The translations under genes and the position numbers were made by a program. This document shows positions 7,883-17,192 of a stretch of DNA of 64,000 bases, one piece after another (within the stretch, counting starts at the first letter, position 1; each line of letters opens with the position of its first letter). The notes under the pieces are model-generated. The model did no database searches. It was not told the origin of the DNA and saw only the letters and a list, made by a program, of their open reading frames with translations. This stretch comes from CAVQNQ01 sp963714205 (GTDB lineage Bacteria; Acidobacteriota; Terriglobia; Bryobacterales; Bryobacteraceae): assembly GCA_963714205.1 (NCBI GenBank), contig CAVQNQ010000003.1, forward strand, positions 434,001 to 498,000. The letters run 5' to 3'.

Positions 7883-8950
7883 TCAGAGAATCAGCATGCA
7901 ATCGCCGTACGAGTAGAAGCGGTACCTCTGCTCCACCGCGTGGCGGTACGCCGCCAGCGCCAGATCCGTGCCGGCAAAGGCGCACACCAGCAGCAACAGG
8001 CTGGTGCGCGGCAGGTGGAAGTTGGTAAGCATGGCGCCGATTCCCCGGAACTGGAAGCCGGGGTAGATGAACAGATCGGTCTCGCCGCGCCGCGCCTCCA
8101 GGCCGCCGGCAGCCAGGGCGCTTTCGATGGTGCGTACGCTGGTGGTCCCCACCGCCACCAGGCGCTGCGCGTTGCGCATGCGCGCGGCGTCCCCGGCGGC
8201 GATGGCGTAACTCTCCGCGTGCAGGCGGCCCTGCTCCACCTGCGCGGGGTGCAGCGGTTGGAAGGTGCCCAACCCCACGTGCAGGGTGACGCACGCCAGC
8301 TCGGCTCCGCGCGCGCGGCAGGCATCCAGTATCTCGGGCGTGAAATGCAGCCCAGCCGTGGGTGCGGCCACGGACCCCTTTTCGCGTGCGAAGACGGTCT
8401 GGTAGCGCTCGCGGTCGCCAGGCTGGTCCGGACGCTTGATGTAGGGGGGCAGGGGAATGTGGCCGATGCGCTCGAACTCCTGGAACAGATCCCCCTCGCC
8501 GTGGAAACGGATGGTGCGCTCGCCGAATTCGCCGCGTGAAAGGACCTCGCCCGTGAGCCGTTCGTCGAAGCGGATGCGCTCGCCCACACGCATCTTGCGG
8601 CCCGGGCGCACCAGAGCGCTCCAGTCGCGGCCGCCGCCCTCTACCGGCCGCAGGAGCAGCACCTCCACCTCTCCGCTCAAGTATTCGCCGCGTTTGGGAT
8701 TGCGTCTTCCGATGGGCAGCGAGTGGACGCCCGCGCGGTGCCCGAACAGCCGCGCCGGAAAGACGCGCGAATCGTTGAGCACGAGGCAATCGCCAGGCCC
8801 CACGAACTCCGGGAGATCGCGAAACCGGCGATCCTCCCAGCGGCCTTCGGCGCGATCAACCACCAGCATGCGGGATGCAGCGCGATCGTCGAGCGGCTCC
8901 TGGGCGATCAGTTCCTCCGGCAGGCGGTAATCGAAAGCGCTGAGATCCAT
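7883..8950 (-). CDS. queA: S-adenosylmethionine:tRNA ribosyltransferase-isomerase QueA
   Basis: A full-length 355-residue QueA, the enzyme that builds epoxyqueuosine at the wobble position of GUN-anticodon tRNAs by transferring the ribosyl part of SAM to preQ1. It begins MDLSAFDYRLPEELIAQ and contains SRMLVVDR, LPPYI, the conserved VAAPTAGLHF near residue 214 and LPRTSLLLLV near the end. It is the last gene of a minus-strand operon. The stop of the upstream DinB-like gene overlaps its start (TGATG), which suggests translational coupling. Confidence 0.96.
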   Translation of the reverse strand: MDLSAFDYRLPEELIAQEPLDDRAASRMLVVDRAEGRWEDRRFRDLPEFVGPGDCLVLNDSRVFPARLFGHRAGVHSLPIGRRNPKRGEYLSGEVEVLLLRPVEGGGRDWSALVRPGRKMRVGERIRFDERLTGEVLSRGEFGERTIRFHGEGDLFQEFERIGHIPLPPYIKRPDQPGDRERYQTVFAREKGSVAAPTAGLHFTPEILDACRARGAELACVTLHVGLGTFQPLHPAQVEQGRLHAESYAIAAGDAARMRNAQRLVAVGTTSVRTIESALAAGGLEARRGETDLFIYPGFQFRGIGAMLTNFHLPRTSLLLLVCAFAGTDLALAAYRHAVEQRYRFYSYGDCMLIL

Positions 8951-9480
8951 CAGGGCGTCTTCTGATTGTGGGCCGCGTCGGAAAGATGCCGGTAGAAGCC
9001 CAGATCAGCGCCGGTGAGCATTTTGGTGGCGAAAATGATCTGGCCGGTGTGCATTGAGAAGTGCTCCACCACGTGGTAGATGGCTTCGAGAACCGTGACC
9101 TCGTATTTCTGGATGGCGACGCGCTCGCCCAGGCGCTCGAGGGTCACGCCGCCGAAAACCGCCAGCGCCTCATCCACGCACCGGCGCAGCCTTTCGCGCA
9201 GCTCCGGGATCGCAACCCGGCCGGAGGCCGAGAACTCGCGATCGCGCTCCCGCGCATCGGCCGCGCCGCCCACCCCGGCGACGATCCACTGGCGCACGTT
9301 GCCGCAGAGGTGCAACACCAGGTTCCCGATGGCGTTCTCGTTTGGAGATCCGCGCATCCACACCTGTTCATCGTTCAACGTGCCCAGGCAGCTCTCGACG
9401 CGTCCGGCGAGTTGGTCGAGCCGCCGGGAGGAGCACTCGAGAAAAATCCTGTCCAGCGCGGATATCGATGTTGGAATCAT
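8950..9480 (-). CDS. DinB-superfamily protein (DUF1572-like)
   Basis: A 176-residue four-helix DinB/YfiT-type protein. The metal-site histidines of the superfamily are visible in HLCGNVRQW and HVVEHFSMHTGQ. Some relatives are thiol-dependent transferases; the substrate here is unknown. The true start is ATG 9480, which overlaps the stop of the upstream MATE gene by four bases (ATGA); a longer frame on the same strand only reads through that gene. The stop overlaps the queA start by one base. The C-terminal FYRHLSDAAH sequence is typical of DUF1572 proteins. Confidence 0.85.
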   Translation of the reverse strand: MIPTSISALDRIFLECSSRRLDQLAGRVESCLGTLNDEQVWMRGSPNENAIGNLVLHLCGNVRQWIVAGVGGAADARERDREFSASGRVAIPELRERLRRCVDEALAVFGGVTLERLGERVAIQKYEVTVLEAIYHVVEHFSMHTGQIIFATKMLTGADLGFYRHLSDAAHNQKTP

Positions 9481-10838
9481 CCTTTTACTTGTAACACCGC
9501 GATCGCCCGCGACTTTCGCCGCCACACCAGCACCAGCGCCACGCCGATCGGGATCAGCGCGGCGCTGAGGCCTATCCAGATTCCTCGCACGCCCCATCCC
9601 ATCGGGAAGGTGAGCGCCCAGGCCACGGGCAGGCCGATCAGCCAATAGCCCGCCAGATGCGCCAGCATGGGAGTGCGCGTATCGCCCAGGCCGCGCAGGG
9701 CGCCCGTGGCCACCACCTGGAAGCCATCGAACAGCTCGAAGAAAGCGGCGATCCGCAGGAGCACGGCGCCGGTCGCGATCACCGCCGCATCGCCGATGTA
9801 GGCCCGCACGATCCAACCCGGCATGCCCCAGAGCACCACGCCGGCCGATCCCATGAAGGCCGCGCTCATCGCCAGAGCCGTCCAGCCCGCGACGGCCACG
9901 CCGCGCGAATCCCGGCGGCCCATGGCCTGGCCCACGCGCACGGCCGCCGCCGAACTGATGCCCAGCGGGACCATGTAAGTGGTCGAGATCACGTTTACTG
10001 CGATGCCGTGAGCCGCCACCGACGCTTCATCGAGGCGGGCGGCCATGGCCGTCACGATCGCGAAGACCGCGCCTTCGAAGCCGATCTGCCCGGCCGCGGG
10101 CAGCCCCAGCAGCAGCAGGCACCGCATGCGCGCCCAATCCGGCCGCCAGCTCGCGCGCCAAAGTGGCTTGCCCGAGTGCCGCTCGTGCCGCAGGACTGCG
10201 ATACCCAGCACCGCGGCCAGATAAGCGCGCGCGATGGTGGTGGACCAGCCCGAGCCCGCCAGGCCCATCGGCGGCGCGCCCCAGTGGCCATACATCAGAA
10301 TCCAGTTTCCGGCGAAGTTTACCAGGTTGGCGCTCACCAGCGCGAAGGTCACCGGCTTGACGATGTTCACGGCCTGCAGGTAGCGGCGGAAGGCCGTGTA
10401 GAAAAGCAGCGGAAGGACACCCCCGGCCAGGGCGCGCAGGTATCCGCCCAGGTGCGCCATGACGCGCGGATTGGTCCCGACGGCGCCCAGCAGCGGAACC
10501 ATGGCCCACAGCAGCGCGAAAACGGGCGGGGCAATCAGCAGGCCAAGCCACAGGCCGGCGGCCAGGGTGCGGCGGCAATCGCGGGCGTCGCCGGCGCCGA
10601 AGGATTGCGCCACCAGCGTATCCATGCCGAACAGCAGGCCCATGCCGGCCGTGCCCACCGGATAGAACACCATCGCGCCCAGACTGCCGGCGCCCACGGC
10701 CGCCGCTCCCAAAGGCCCGGCCATCACGGTGTCCACAATCCCCATCACCATCCAGCCCAGCTCCGCCAGGGCCAGCGGCGCGGCCAGGCGCAGCATAAGA
10801 CGGAACTCGCTCCGGAAGCTCGCGGCCGACAGAGTCAT
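9477..10838 (-). CDS. MATE family efflux transporter
   Basis: A 453-residue integral membrane protein with about twelve hydrophobic segments in the two-bundle MATE arrangement. It starts MTLSAASFRSEFRLMLRLAAPLALAEL-like and has AGPLGAAAVGAGSLG in helix 1-2 and GATE-like DTLVAQSFGAGD after it, both typical of NorM-like Na+ or H+ coupled drug/cation pumps. The stop overlaps the DinB-like start by four bases, and the start lies 5 bases after the xerC stop, so it is inside the operon. The substrate cannot be told from sequence. Confidence 0.92.
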   Translation of the reverse strand: MTLSAASFRSEFRLMLRLAAPLALAELGWMVMGIVDTVMAGPLGAAAVGAGSLGAMVFYPVGTAGMGLLFGMDTLVAQSFGAGDARDCRRTLAAGLWLGLLIAPPVFALLWAMVPLLGAVGTNPRVMAHLGGYLRALAGGVLPLLFYTAFRRYLQAVNIVKPVTFALVSANLVNFAGNWILMYGHWGAPPMGLAGSGWSTTIARAYLAAVLGIAVLRHERHSGKPLWRASWRPDWARMRCLLLLGLPAAGQIGFEGAVFAIVTAMAARLDEASVAAHGIAVNVISTTYMVPLGISSAAAVRVGQAMGRRDSRGVAVAGWTALAMSAAFMGSAGVVLWGMPGWIVRAYIGDAAVIATGAVLLRIAAFFELFDGFQVVATGALRGLGDTRTPMLAHLAGYWLIGLPVAWALTFPMGWGVRGIWIGLSAALIPIGVALVLVWRRKSRAIAVLQVKG

Positions 10839-10843
10839 GCGCG

Positions 10844-11746
10844 CTAAGCCTTGGGATGGGCCTTGTCGTACACGGCCATGAGGTCTGTGAGCGAGACCTG
10901 GGTGTACTTCTGGGTGGTGGAGAGGCGCGCGTGGCCGAGGAGTTCCTGGATGGCGCGCAGGTCCGCGCCATCGGCCAGCAGATGCGTGGCATAGGCGTGC
11001 CGGAAACTGTGCGGATGGATCGAGCTATCGCCGCTCAGCAGGCGGCTATAGAGCTTGACCAGGAAGGCCACACCCCCGCGGGTGAGGCGTCCGCCGCGGC
11101 GATTCAGGAACACGGCGGTCTGTTCGCGCACGATGGGCCGCGCGGCCAGGTAACGATCGAGGGCCTCGGCGGCCTTTCCGGGCACCGGCACCTGCCGCTC
11201 CTTGCGGCCCTTGCCGCGCACCCGCAGCCAGCGCTCGGCGCGGTCGAGATCCTCCAGGTTCAGGCCCACCAGCTCGCTCACGCGCAGGCCGCAGCCATAG
11301 AGCAGCTCGAAGAGGGCGCGGTCGCGCGCGGGGAAGGGTCGCTCGAGCTTGTCAGCCGCCACGCCATCGAGCAGCGCGCTGGTCTGCTCGGGCGTCATCA
11401 CCTCGGGAAGTTTCTGAGGGGCCTTAGGCGTGCGCACCAGGCGAGCCACGTTGATCTCGACGACGCCCTCGCGCAGCATGAAGCGGAACAGGCCGCGCAC
11501 GGCGGCCAGCTTGCGGCGGATGGTGACTGCGGTGAGCCGCTGGCCGTAGAGCCACGCCATCCACTCGCGCAGCACCAGCAGGTCGATGGCGCGCGGCTCG
11601 GGCGGCTCGGTCTCAGGCGGTGAAAGGTACTCGAGGAACTGCGCCAGATCGGCCGCGTAAGCGTCCACGGTGTGGGGCGAGGCGCCGGAGCGCACCAGCT
11701 CGGCGGTGTACTGGCCAATCTGTTCAGCGAGCGGAGAGTGCGGCAT
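10844..11746 (-). CDS. xerC: Tyrosine recombinase XerC
   Basis: A 300-residue tyrosine recombinase with an N-terminal SAM-like core-binding domain (EYLSPPETE, LREWMAWLYGQ) and a C-terminal catalytic domain. The catalytic residues are visible: Arg in GCGLRVSEL, Lys in RGKGRKERQVPV, HxxR in HSFRHAYATHLL, His in LGHARLS and the Tyr nucleophile in TTQKYTQVS. Length and spacing fit XerC/XerD, which resolve chromosome dimers at dif. It is embedded between trmFO, whose end it overlaps by 23 bases, and the MATE pump. The trmFO-xerC pairing is seen in many bacteria and supports the XerC name over a phage or integron integrase. Confidence 0.9.
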   Translation of the reverse strand: MPHSPLAEQIGQYTAELVRSGASPHTVDAYAADLAQFLEYLSPPETEPPEPRAIDLLVLREWMAWLYGQRLTAVTIRRKLAAVRGLFRFMLREGVVEINVARLVRTPKAPQKLPEVMTPEQTSALLDGVAADKLERPFPARDRALFELLYGCGLRVSELVGLNLEDLDRAERWLRVRGKGRKERQVPVPGKAAEALDRYLAARPIVREQTAVFLNRRGGRLTRGGVAFLVKLYSRLLSGDSSIHPHSFRHAYATHLLADGADLRAIQELLGHARLSTTQKYTQVSLTDLMAVYDKAHPKA

Positions 11747-13085
11747 GGCGGTATTCTTCGAGCGCCGCGAGGGCCCGACGGCAGATCTCGCGGTGGCGGG
11801 CGGCTTTATCGTGGCGCAGCTTGCGGCGGAGATTCTCCTCGAGCGGCGGCAGCAGGTCGAAGGTGATGTTGGCGGGTTGGTAGTTGGCGGGGTCCGCGCC
11901 GGAGATGAAGTGGCACAGCGACCCCAGGGCGGTCGCGCGCGGAAGGGGGCGCGGCGGGTCGCCCAACGCCAGGGAGGCCGCGTGCATCCCGGCCATCAGC
12001 CCCGTGGCGATAGCTTCCACGTAGCCCTCCACGCCCGATATCTGGCCGGCAAACAGCACCTCCGGCCGCGCGCGCAGGCCCAGAGCCGGCGTGAGCAGGG
12101 CCGGCGCATTGATGTAGGTGTTGCGATGGATCTGGCCGAAGCGGAGGAACTCGGCCTTTTCGAGGCCGGGGATGAGGCGCAGGATGCGGGCCTGCTCTCC
12201 GAACTTCAGGTGGTTCTGGAAGCCCACCAGATTGAAACTTCCGGCGCGCAGGTTCTCCTGGCGAAGCTGCACCACGGCGTAAGGGCGCCGGCCGGTGCGC
12301 GGATCGCTGAGACCCATGGGCTTCATGGGCCCGAAGCGGAGCGTATCGCGGCCGCGGCGCGCCAGCTCCTCGATGGGCAGACAGGCTTCGAAGTAGCGGA
12401 CGTGGTCCTCGGCGATGTGCGCCGTCACCGCCTGGGCCGCCAGCAGCTCGTCCACGAAGCGGTCGTACTGGCCGCGGTCCAGCGGGCAGTTGAGGTAATC
12501 GTCCGTTCCGGAGGCCGATTTTCCGTAGCGCGAAGCCCAGAACGCTATGCTCGTGTCCACCGTTTCGGCATCCACGATGGGGCTGATGCTGTCGTAGAAA
12601 TAGAGCCGCGCGGAGCCAGTGAGCCGCGCGATCTCCGCGGCCAGCGCCGGGCTGGTAAGGGGACCGGTGGCCACAATCACGATGCCCTCATCCGGGACCG
12701 CGGTGACCTCCTCGCGCCGCAGCTCGATGAGCGGTTCGGAGGCGATGGCCGCGGTGACGGCTTCGGCGAACAGGTCGCGATCCACGGTGAGCGCATGGCC
12801 TCCCGGCACGCGCGCCTCGCCGGCGGCGCGCAGCAGGAGCGAGCCGAGGCCGCGCAGTTCCTCTTTCAGCAGCCACGGAGCCGTGGATTCCTGTTCGGAT
12901 TTCAGCGAATTGCTGCACACCAGTTCCGCCAGCCGGTCGCTCCGATGCGCCGGTGTAGGTGTCGCGGGGCGCATTTCGTGGAGCACCGCCCGAAGCCCGC
13001 GCCGGGCCACCTGCCAGGCGGCCTCCGTCCCCGCCAGCCCTCCGCCGATAATCTGAATAGGTGGTGGCAAGATGGCCCCCGCCAC
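11724..13085 (-). CDS. trmFO: tRNA (uracil-54-C5)-methyltransferase, folate/FAD-dependent TrmFO
   Basis: A 453-residue flavoprotein that makes ribothymidine at tRNA position 54 using methylenetetrahydrofolate and FADH2. It begins with the FAD motif IIGGGLAGTEAAW and contains LHEMRP, CSNSLKS, YFYDSISPIVDAETVD and GVEGYVEAIATGL, all characteristic of TrmFO/Gid. The start is probably GTG 13085. It is the first gene of the minus-strand operon, and its 3' end overlaps xerC by 23 bases. With queA at the other end, the operon carries two tRNA modification enzymes. Confidence 0.95.
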   Translation of the reverse strand: MAGAILPPPIQIIGGGLAGTEAAWQVARRGLRAVLHEMRPATPTPAHRSDRLAELVCSNSLKSEQESTAPWLLKEELRGLGSLLLRAAGEARVPGGHALTVDRDLFAEAVTAAIASEPLIELRREEVTAVPDEGIVIVATGPLTSPALAAEIARLTGSARLYFYDSISPIVDAETVDTSIAFWASRYGKSASGTDDYLNCPLDRGQYDRFVDELLAAQAVTAHIAEDHVRYFEACLPIEELARRGRDTLRFGPMKPMGLSDPRTGRRPYAVVQLRQENLRAGSFNLVGFQNHLKFGEQARILRLIPGLEKAEFLRFGQIHRNTYINAPALLTPALGLRARPEVLFAGQISGVEGYVEAIATGLMAGMHAASLALGDPPRPLPRATALGSLCHFISGADPANYQPANITFDLLPPLEENLRRKLRHDKAARHREICRRALAALEEYRHAALSAR

Positions 13086-13184
13086 TCCAGGATACAGGAG
13101 TTGAACAGGGAACCCGCGCTGCCGTACTATCCTGAATTTGTAGTAATCTTTCCGTGGGTGAACGCCCGCACGCGAGGTGCTGCC

Positions 13185-14138
13185 ATGCCCTATCGATTGA
13201 AATCCGGCGAATCCATATCCGAGGGCGTCAAACGCATCGCGCTCGAAGAGACGCAGTCCGCCGCCGCCCTGCTAGCCGGGGCCACCGCCCGCAACCGCGA
13301 TGAAGCCATTCACGAAGCCCGCAAGAGCGTCAAGAAAACCCGCGCGCTGCTGCGGCTGATGCGTCCCGAGATCGAGCCGGTCTACGCCAAGGAGAACACG
13401 CGCCTTCGCAACATCGGCCGGCGGCTCTCCGCATATCGCGACCGGGCGGTCCTCATCGAGACCTTCGACGCGCTGCAGGAGAAGTACACAGACGATCTGA
13501 AAGGCGCCACGCTGGCCTCCATCCGCCAGGGGCTGCTGCTGGACAAACGCCGGCAGCAGCGCGGCGCGGGCATGGCCCAAGCGCTCCAGCGGATCGCCGC
13601 CGGGCTCCGGGCGGCCGCCGCCCGTACGTCCCGGTGGCCTCTGGAGGCGGATGGCTTCGAAGCCCTGGCGCCCGGCCTCACCGCCGCCTACCGCAAAGCC
13701 CGCCGGGCCATGGCGGCCGTCCGCGCGGAGGCCCGCCCGGAACTCTGCCACGAGTGGCGTAAGCGCGTCAAAGACCACTGGTACCACATCCGCCTGGTCG
13801 AGGATCTGTGGACCGAGGTGATGGCGGGCTACGAGAAGAGTCTCAAAGAGCTGGAGACGTGGCTGGGCGACCATCATAACCTGGAAGTTCTCAAAGCCAC
13901 GCTGACGGCGCACCCGCGGCAATTCGGGCGCTCCGCAAACATCCAACTGTGTCTGGACCTGGCCGCGAAATATCAGAAGGAGCTGCTCGCCAATTCGCTT
14001 TCCCTCGGCGAGCGGGTTTACGAAGAGCGTGCCCGGGAATATCGCACCCGCATGGGGCACCTCTGGGACAGCTGGCAGAACCAGCCGAAGAGCCTCGAGG
14101 AAATCGAAAAACAGCAGCGCCAAGCCGCGCAGTGGTGA
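13185..14138 (+). CDS. CHAD domain protein
   Basis: A 317-residue all-helical protein of the CHAD family (conserved histidine alpha-helical domain). The signature positions are visible: EAIHEARKSVKKTRALLRL near residue 45 and LCHEWRKRVKDHWYHIRLV near residue 187, which form two basic, His/Arg/Lys-rich helices. CHAD proteins bind polyphosphate and localise to its granules. The gene ends three bases from the stop of ppk on the other strand, which supports a polyphosphate role. I chose ATG 13185 with GAGG nine bases upstream; the frame is open much further upstream but only as antisense to trmFO. A TTGAAC/TACTAT pair at 13101-13130 with an 18-base spacer is a possible promoter. Confidence 0.88.
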   Translation: MPYRLKSGESISEGVKRIALEETQSAAALLAGATARNRDEAIHEARKSVKKTRALLRLMRPEIEPVYAKENTRLRNIGRRLSAYRDRAVLIETFDALQEKYTDDLKGATLASIRQGLLLDKRRQQRGAGMAQALQRIAAGLRAAAARTSRWPLEADGFEALAPGLTAAYRKARRAMAAVRAEARPELCHEWRKRVKDHWYHIRLVEDLWTEVMAGYEKSLKELETWLGDHHNLEVLKATLTAHPRQFGRSANIQLCLDLAAKYQKELLANSLSLGERVYEERAREYRTRMGHLWDSWQNQPKSLEEIEKQQRQAAQW

Positions 14139-14141
14139 CGG

Positions 14142-16322
14142 CTACCAGCTGGCTTTGGGCTTCTTGCGGATCTTGCGGCCGTTTTGTCCGAGCTGGATCT
14201 CCTGGCTGTTGTTGGCTCTTTCGCCATCGCGGCGGGAAACCCGCTTGTAGGTGCCGTCCGGCAACATGCGGCGCGCCTTCACGTTGTCCTGCAGGTAGGC
14301 GCCCAGGATCTCGTCGCGGATGCGCCGCAGCAGGTCGGGATCGAACACGGGAAACAGCAGCTCCACGCGGCGGTTGAGGTTGCGCGGCATGAGATCGGCG
14401 CTGCCCAGGTAGATCTCCTCTTTGCCGCCGTTGCGGAAGTAGAAGATGCGGCTATGTTCCAGGAAGCGGCCCACGATGCTGGTTACGCGGATGTTCTCGC
14501 TGATCCCCGGAATGCCCGGCCGCAGGCAGCAGATGCCGCGCACCAGCAGGTCGATCTTCACGCCCGCCTGCGAGGCGCGGTAGAGCAGGCGCGCCATCTC
14601 CGGGTCCACCAGCGCGTTCATCTTGAACACCAGGTGGCCTTTGCCATCGGTCTCGTGCTGCTTGATCTCGCGTTTGATAAGGGCCTGAAAGCGCTCCCGG
14701 AGATTCACCGGCGCCACCAGCAACTTCTGGTAATCGCGCTTGGCGGAGTACCCCGTCAGGAAATTGAACAGGTCGATGGCGTCGCCGGCGAGCTCGGCGT
14801 TGGACGTGAACAGGCCCAGATCGGTGTATAGGTGCGCGGTCACGACGTTGTAGTTGCCGGTCGCCAGGTGCAGGTACGGGCGGATGCCGCCCGCCTCGCG
14901 CCGCAGCACGATGGCGGCCTTGCAGTGAATCTTCAGCCCCAACAATCCGTAGACCACGTGGACGCCCGCGCGCTCCAAAGCCTTGGCCCACTCGATGTTG
15001 CTCTCCTCGTCGAAGCGCGCCTTGAGCTCCATGAGGACGGCCACCTGCTTGCCTTCTTCGATGGCCTCCAGCAGCGCCTCCACTACCGGCGAGTTGCGGC
15101 CCACCCGGTACAGCACCATCTTGATGGCCAGCACGTCCGGATCGTGCGCCGCCTTCTTCAGAAAGTCCACCACCGGCTGGAAGGATTGAAAGGGATGGTG
15201 CAGCAGAACGTCGCGGCGGCGGATGATGGCGAACAGATCTTCTTCGTCGTTGGACGGGTTCAGCTCGGGCGGCGTGGCGGGAAGAAACGGCTTGTACTTC
15301 AGATCGGTCCGGTCGATCTGCGCCACCGCGGCGAGGCGGCTGAGACCCAGCAGGCCCTTGGCGCGGTACACCTCCGCGGTGGCTACCTCCAGATTGCTCA
15401 TGAGGATCTGGAGAATGTGCTGGGGCATCAGGCGGCTCACCTGGAGCCGCACCACGCTGCCGAACTTGCGCTGCCGTACGCCCTCCTCGATGGTCTCGAG
15501 CAAGTCTTCGGCTTCCAGTTCCTTGATGGCGATATCGGCGTCGCGGGTGATATGGAACGGGTGCGCCTCCACCACCTGCATGCCCGGAAACAGCGCATCG
15601 AGATTGGCCGCTATGATCTCTTCGATCCAGACGTAGCACTCCTCGCGCCGGGTCCGGCTGCGCTTGCCCGCCGGTCTGCGCGGCCGCGTCAGCGGCACCA
15701 GAGCGGGCAGGGAATCGGGCACCTTGACGCGCGCGAAGCGCTCTTGTCCGGCGGTATCCCGGATCAGGACCGCCAGGTTGAGGCTCAGGTTGGAGATGTG
15801 CGGAAAAGGCCGCCCCGGGTCGAAAGCCAGCGGGGTCAGCACCGGGAAAATGATTTCCGAGAAGTAGCGCTTGGAGTTTTCCGCCTGCCTGGGGCTCAGC
15901 TCGGAGTAATTCAGAATGCGAATGCCCTCTTCGGCCAGGGCCGGCCTGAGCTGCCGCTCCAGGCAATCGTGCGCGGCATCGATGAGGCGCTTGACTTCGC
16001 GGCGGATGGCCACCAGTTGCGCGGTGGGGCTCATGCGGTCCGGGCCGAACTCCAGGATGCCGGCGTCCACCTGGGCGGTCAGGCTGGCCACCCGCACCAT
16101 GAAGAACTCGTCCAGGTTGGACCCCACGATGGAGAGAAACTTCACGCGCTCCAGCAGAGGATTGCTGCTATCCTGGGCCTCCTCCAGGACGCGCCACTGA
16201 AAGTTCAGCAGGCCTATTTCGCGATTGACGTAATTCGCGGGAGCGTCGAGATCGGGGGGGACCTCCACGCTCCGCTTTTCCGGCAACTTCGTCGTTACAG
16301 GTTCGTTTGCGCCTCCGGCCAT
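14142..16322 (-). CDS. ppk1: Polyphosphate kinase 1
   Basis: A 726-residue PPK1, which polymerises the gamma phosphate of ATP into polyphosphate at the membrane. Order: N-terminal helical domain (YVNREIGLLNFQWRVLEEA), head domain, then two phospholipase-D-like C-terminal domains. LHHPFQSFQPV, GLKIHCKAA with the autophosphorylated His, LATGNYN, and FLEHSRIFYF with the second conserved His are all present, so the enzyme looks intact. The basic C-terminal tail (GRKIRKKPK) is unusual but short. It is convergent with the CHAD gene, whose product probably binds the polymer made here. Confidence 0.96.
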   Translation of the reverse strand: MAGGANEPVTTKLPEKRSVEVPPDLDAPANYVNREIGLLNFQWRVLEEAQDSSNPLLERVKFLSIVGSNLDEFFMVRVASLTAQVDAGILEFGPDRMSPTAQLVAIRREVKRLIDAAHDCLERQLRPALAEEGIRILNYSELSPRQAENSKRYFSEIIFPVLTPLAFDPGRPFPHISNLSLNLAVLIRDTAGQERFARVKVPDSLPALVPLTRPRRPAGKRSRTRREECYVWIEEIIAANLDALFPGMQVVEAHPFHITRDADIAIKELEAEDLLETIEEGVRQRKFGSVVRLQVSRLMPQHILQILMSNLEVATAEVYRAKGLLGLSRLAAVAQIDRTDLKYKPFLPATPPELNPSNDEEDLFAIIRRRDVLLHHPFQSFQPVVDFLKKAAHDPDVLAIKMVLYRVGRNSPVVEALLEAIEEGKQVAVLMELKARFDEESNIEWAKALERAGVHVVYGLLGLKIHCKAAIVLRREAGGIRPYLHLATGNYNVVTAHLYTDLGLFTSNAELAGDAIDLFNFLTGYSAKRDYQKLLVAPVNLRERFQALIKREIKQHETDGKGHLVFKMNALVDPEMARLLYRASQAGVKIDLLVRGICCLRPGIPGISENIRVTSIVGRFLEHSRIFYFRNGGKEEIYLGSADLMPRNLNRRVELLFPVFDPDLLRRIRDEILGAYLQDNVKARRMLPDGTYKRVSRRDGERANNSQEIQLGQNGRKIRKKPKASW

Positions 16323-16382
16323 TCACTCTAGGCTAACCCACGCCGCCGCGTTTTGCACCGCCGCCGGCCCCGGAATCCACGC

Positions 16383-17192
16383 TCACTCCGGCACATAGGT
16401 CCGCAGCCAGCGCGCCGCCGTGGCCGCGTAGAGCGATGGCTGTTCGCCGGCATCCGGCAGAAGCCAGACCTCGCCGGGCCGGAACTGGCCGCCGCCAATG
16501 GCGCCCTGGCCCTCCAGACAGATCCACAACTGGCAGGTCCGCGCCTCGGGCGTGTACGCCGTGCCCGCGCCCATCCGCACCAGTTCCGTGATGAAGTGCC
16601 GGCACCTCACCAGCAGGTCGCGGTTGTCGTCCAATTTCGTGGGTCGCGTGGGGCCCGGGTGGACTCCCAGGTCCGCGATCGGCAGGGCCTGTTCCACGTG
16701 AATCGGCCGCGGCCGGCCGTAGTCCCATAGCCGGTACGTCACGTCGCAATGCTGCTGGATCTCGCACAGCACCAAGCCCGCGCCGAGGGCGTGCACCGTA
16801 TGCGCGGGCGTGAAAAACGTCTGCCCCGCTTGCACCGGCATCCAGTTCAGGAGGCTCTCGATTTCCCCGCTGCGCGCGGCCTCCCGCAGGCGTTCCCGCG
16901 AGACCGGCTCGCGAAAGCCCAGCGCCAGCGAAGCATCCGGAGCAGCCTCCAGGATATGCCACATCTCCGTTTTGCCCCGCGCTCCGTCTTCGCCATCGTC
17001 GGGATGCACCTGCACGGAGAGCCGCTCGCTCGTGAAGATCAGCTTGACCAGCAGCGGCAGCTCGCGTTCGGCCAGGAACCAGATCTCTCCTACCGGCGTT
17101 TCGGAATCCGGAAACCAGGGGGCCAGGCGCGTACGGCCCCACACCTTCTCGCGCGGGCTGGGAGTCAGGCGGGCGGCGGCGGGCATGGTCAT
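16383..17192 (-). CDS. manA: Mannose-6-phosphate isomerase, class I
   Basis: A 269-residue cupin-type phosphomannose isomerase of the short form; it interconverts fructose-6-P and mannose-6-P with Zn2+. The metal-site motifs are SVQVHPDDG, KTEMWHIL and FTPAHTVHALG, with the last ligand region at CDVTYRLWDYGR. I start it at ATG 17192, because this overlaps the stop of the upstream aminotransferase by four bases (ATGA) and gives the usual N-terminus (LTPSPREKVWG). The two genes are therefore probably coupled. Confidence 0.9.
   Translation of the reverse strand: MTMPAAARLTPSPREKVWGRTRLAPWFPDSETPVGEIWFLAERELPLLVKLIFTSERLSVQVHPDDGEDGARGKTEMWHILEAAPDASLALGFREPVSRERLREAARSGEIESLLNWMPVQAGQTFFTPAHTVHALGAGLVLCEIQQHCDVTYRLWDYGRPRPIHVEQALPIADLGVHPGPTRPTKLDDNRDLLVRCRHFITELVRMGAGTAYTPEARTCQLWICLEGQGAIGGGQFRPGEVWLLPDAGEQPSLYAATAARWLRTYVPE

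Noticed and set aside
11670..13184. Upstream extension of the CHAD gene by about 500 codons
   Set aside because: This part is antisense to xerC and trmFO; the CHAD domain starts right after ATG 13185, which has its own ribosome-binding site.
14832..16331. Open frame of about 500 codons antisense to ppk1
   Set aside because: Shadow of the kinase gene; no recognisable protein features.
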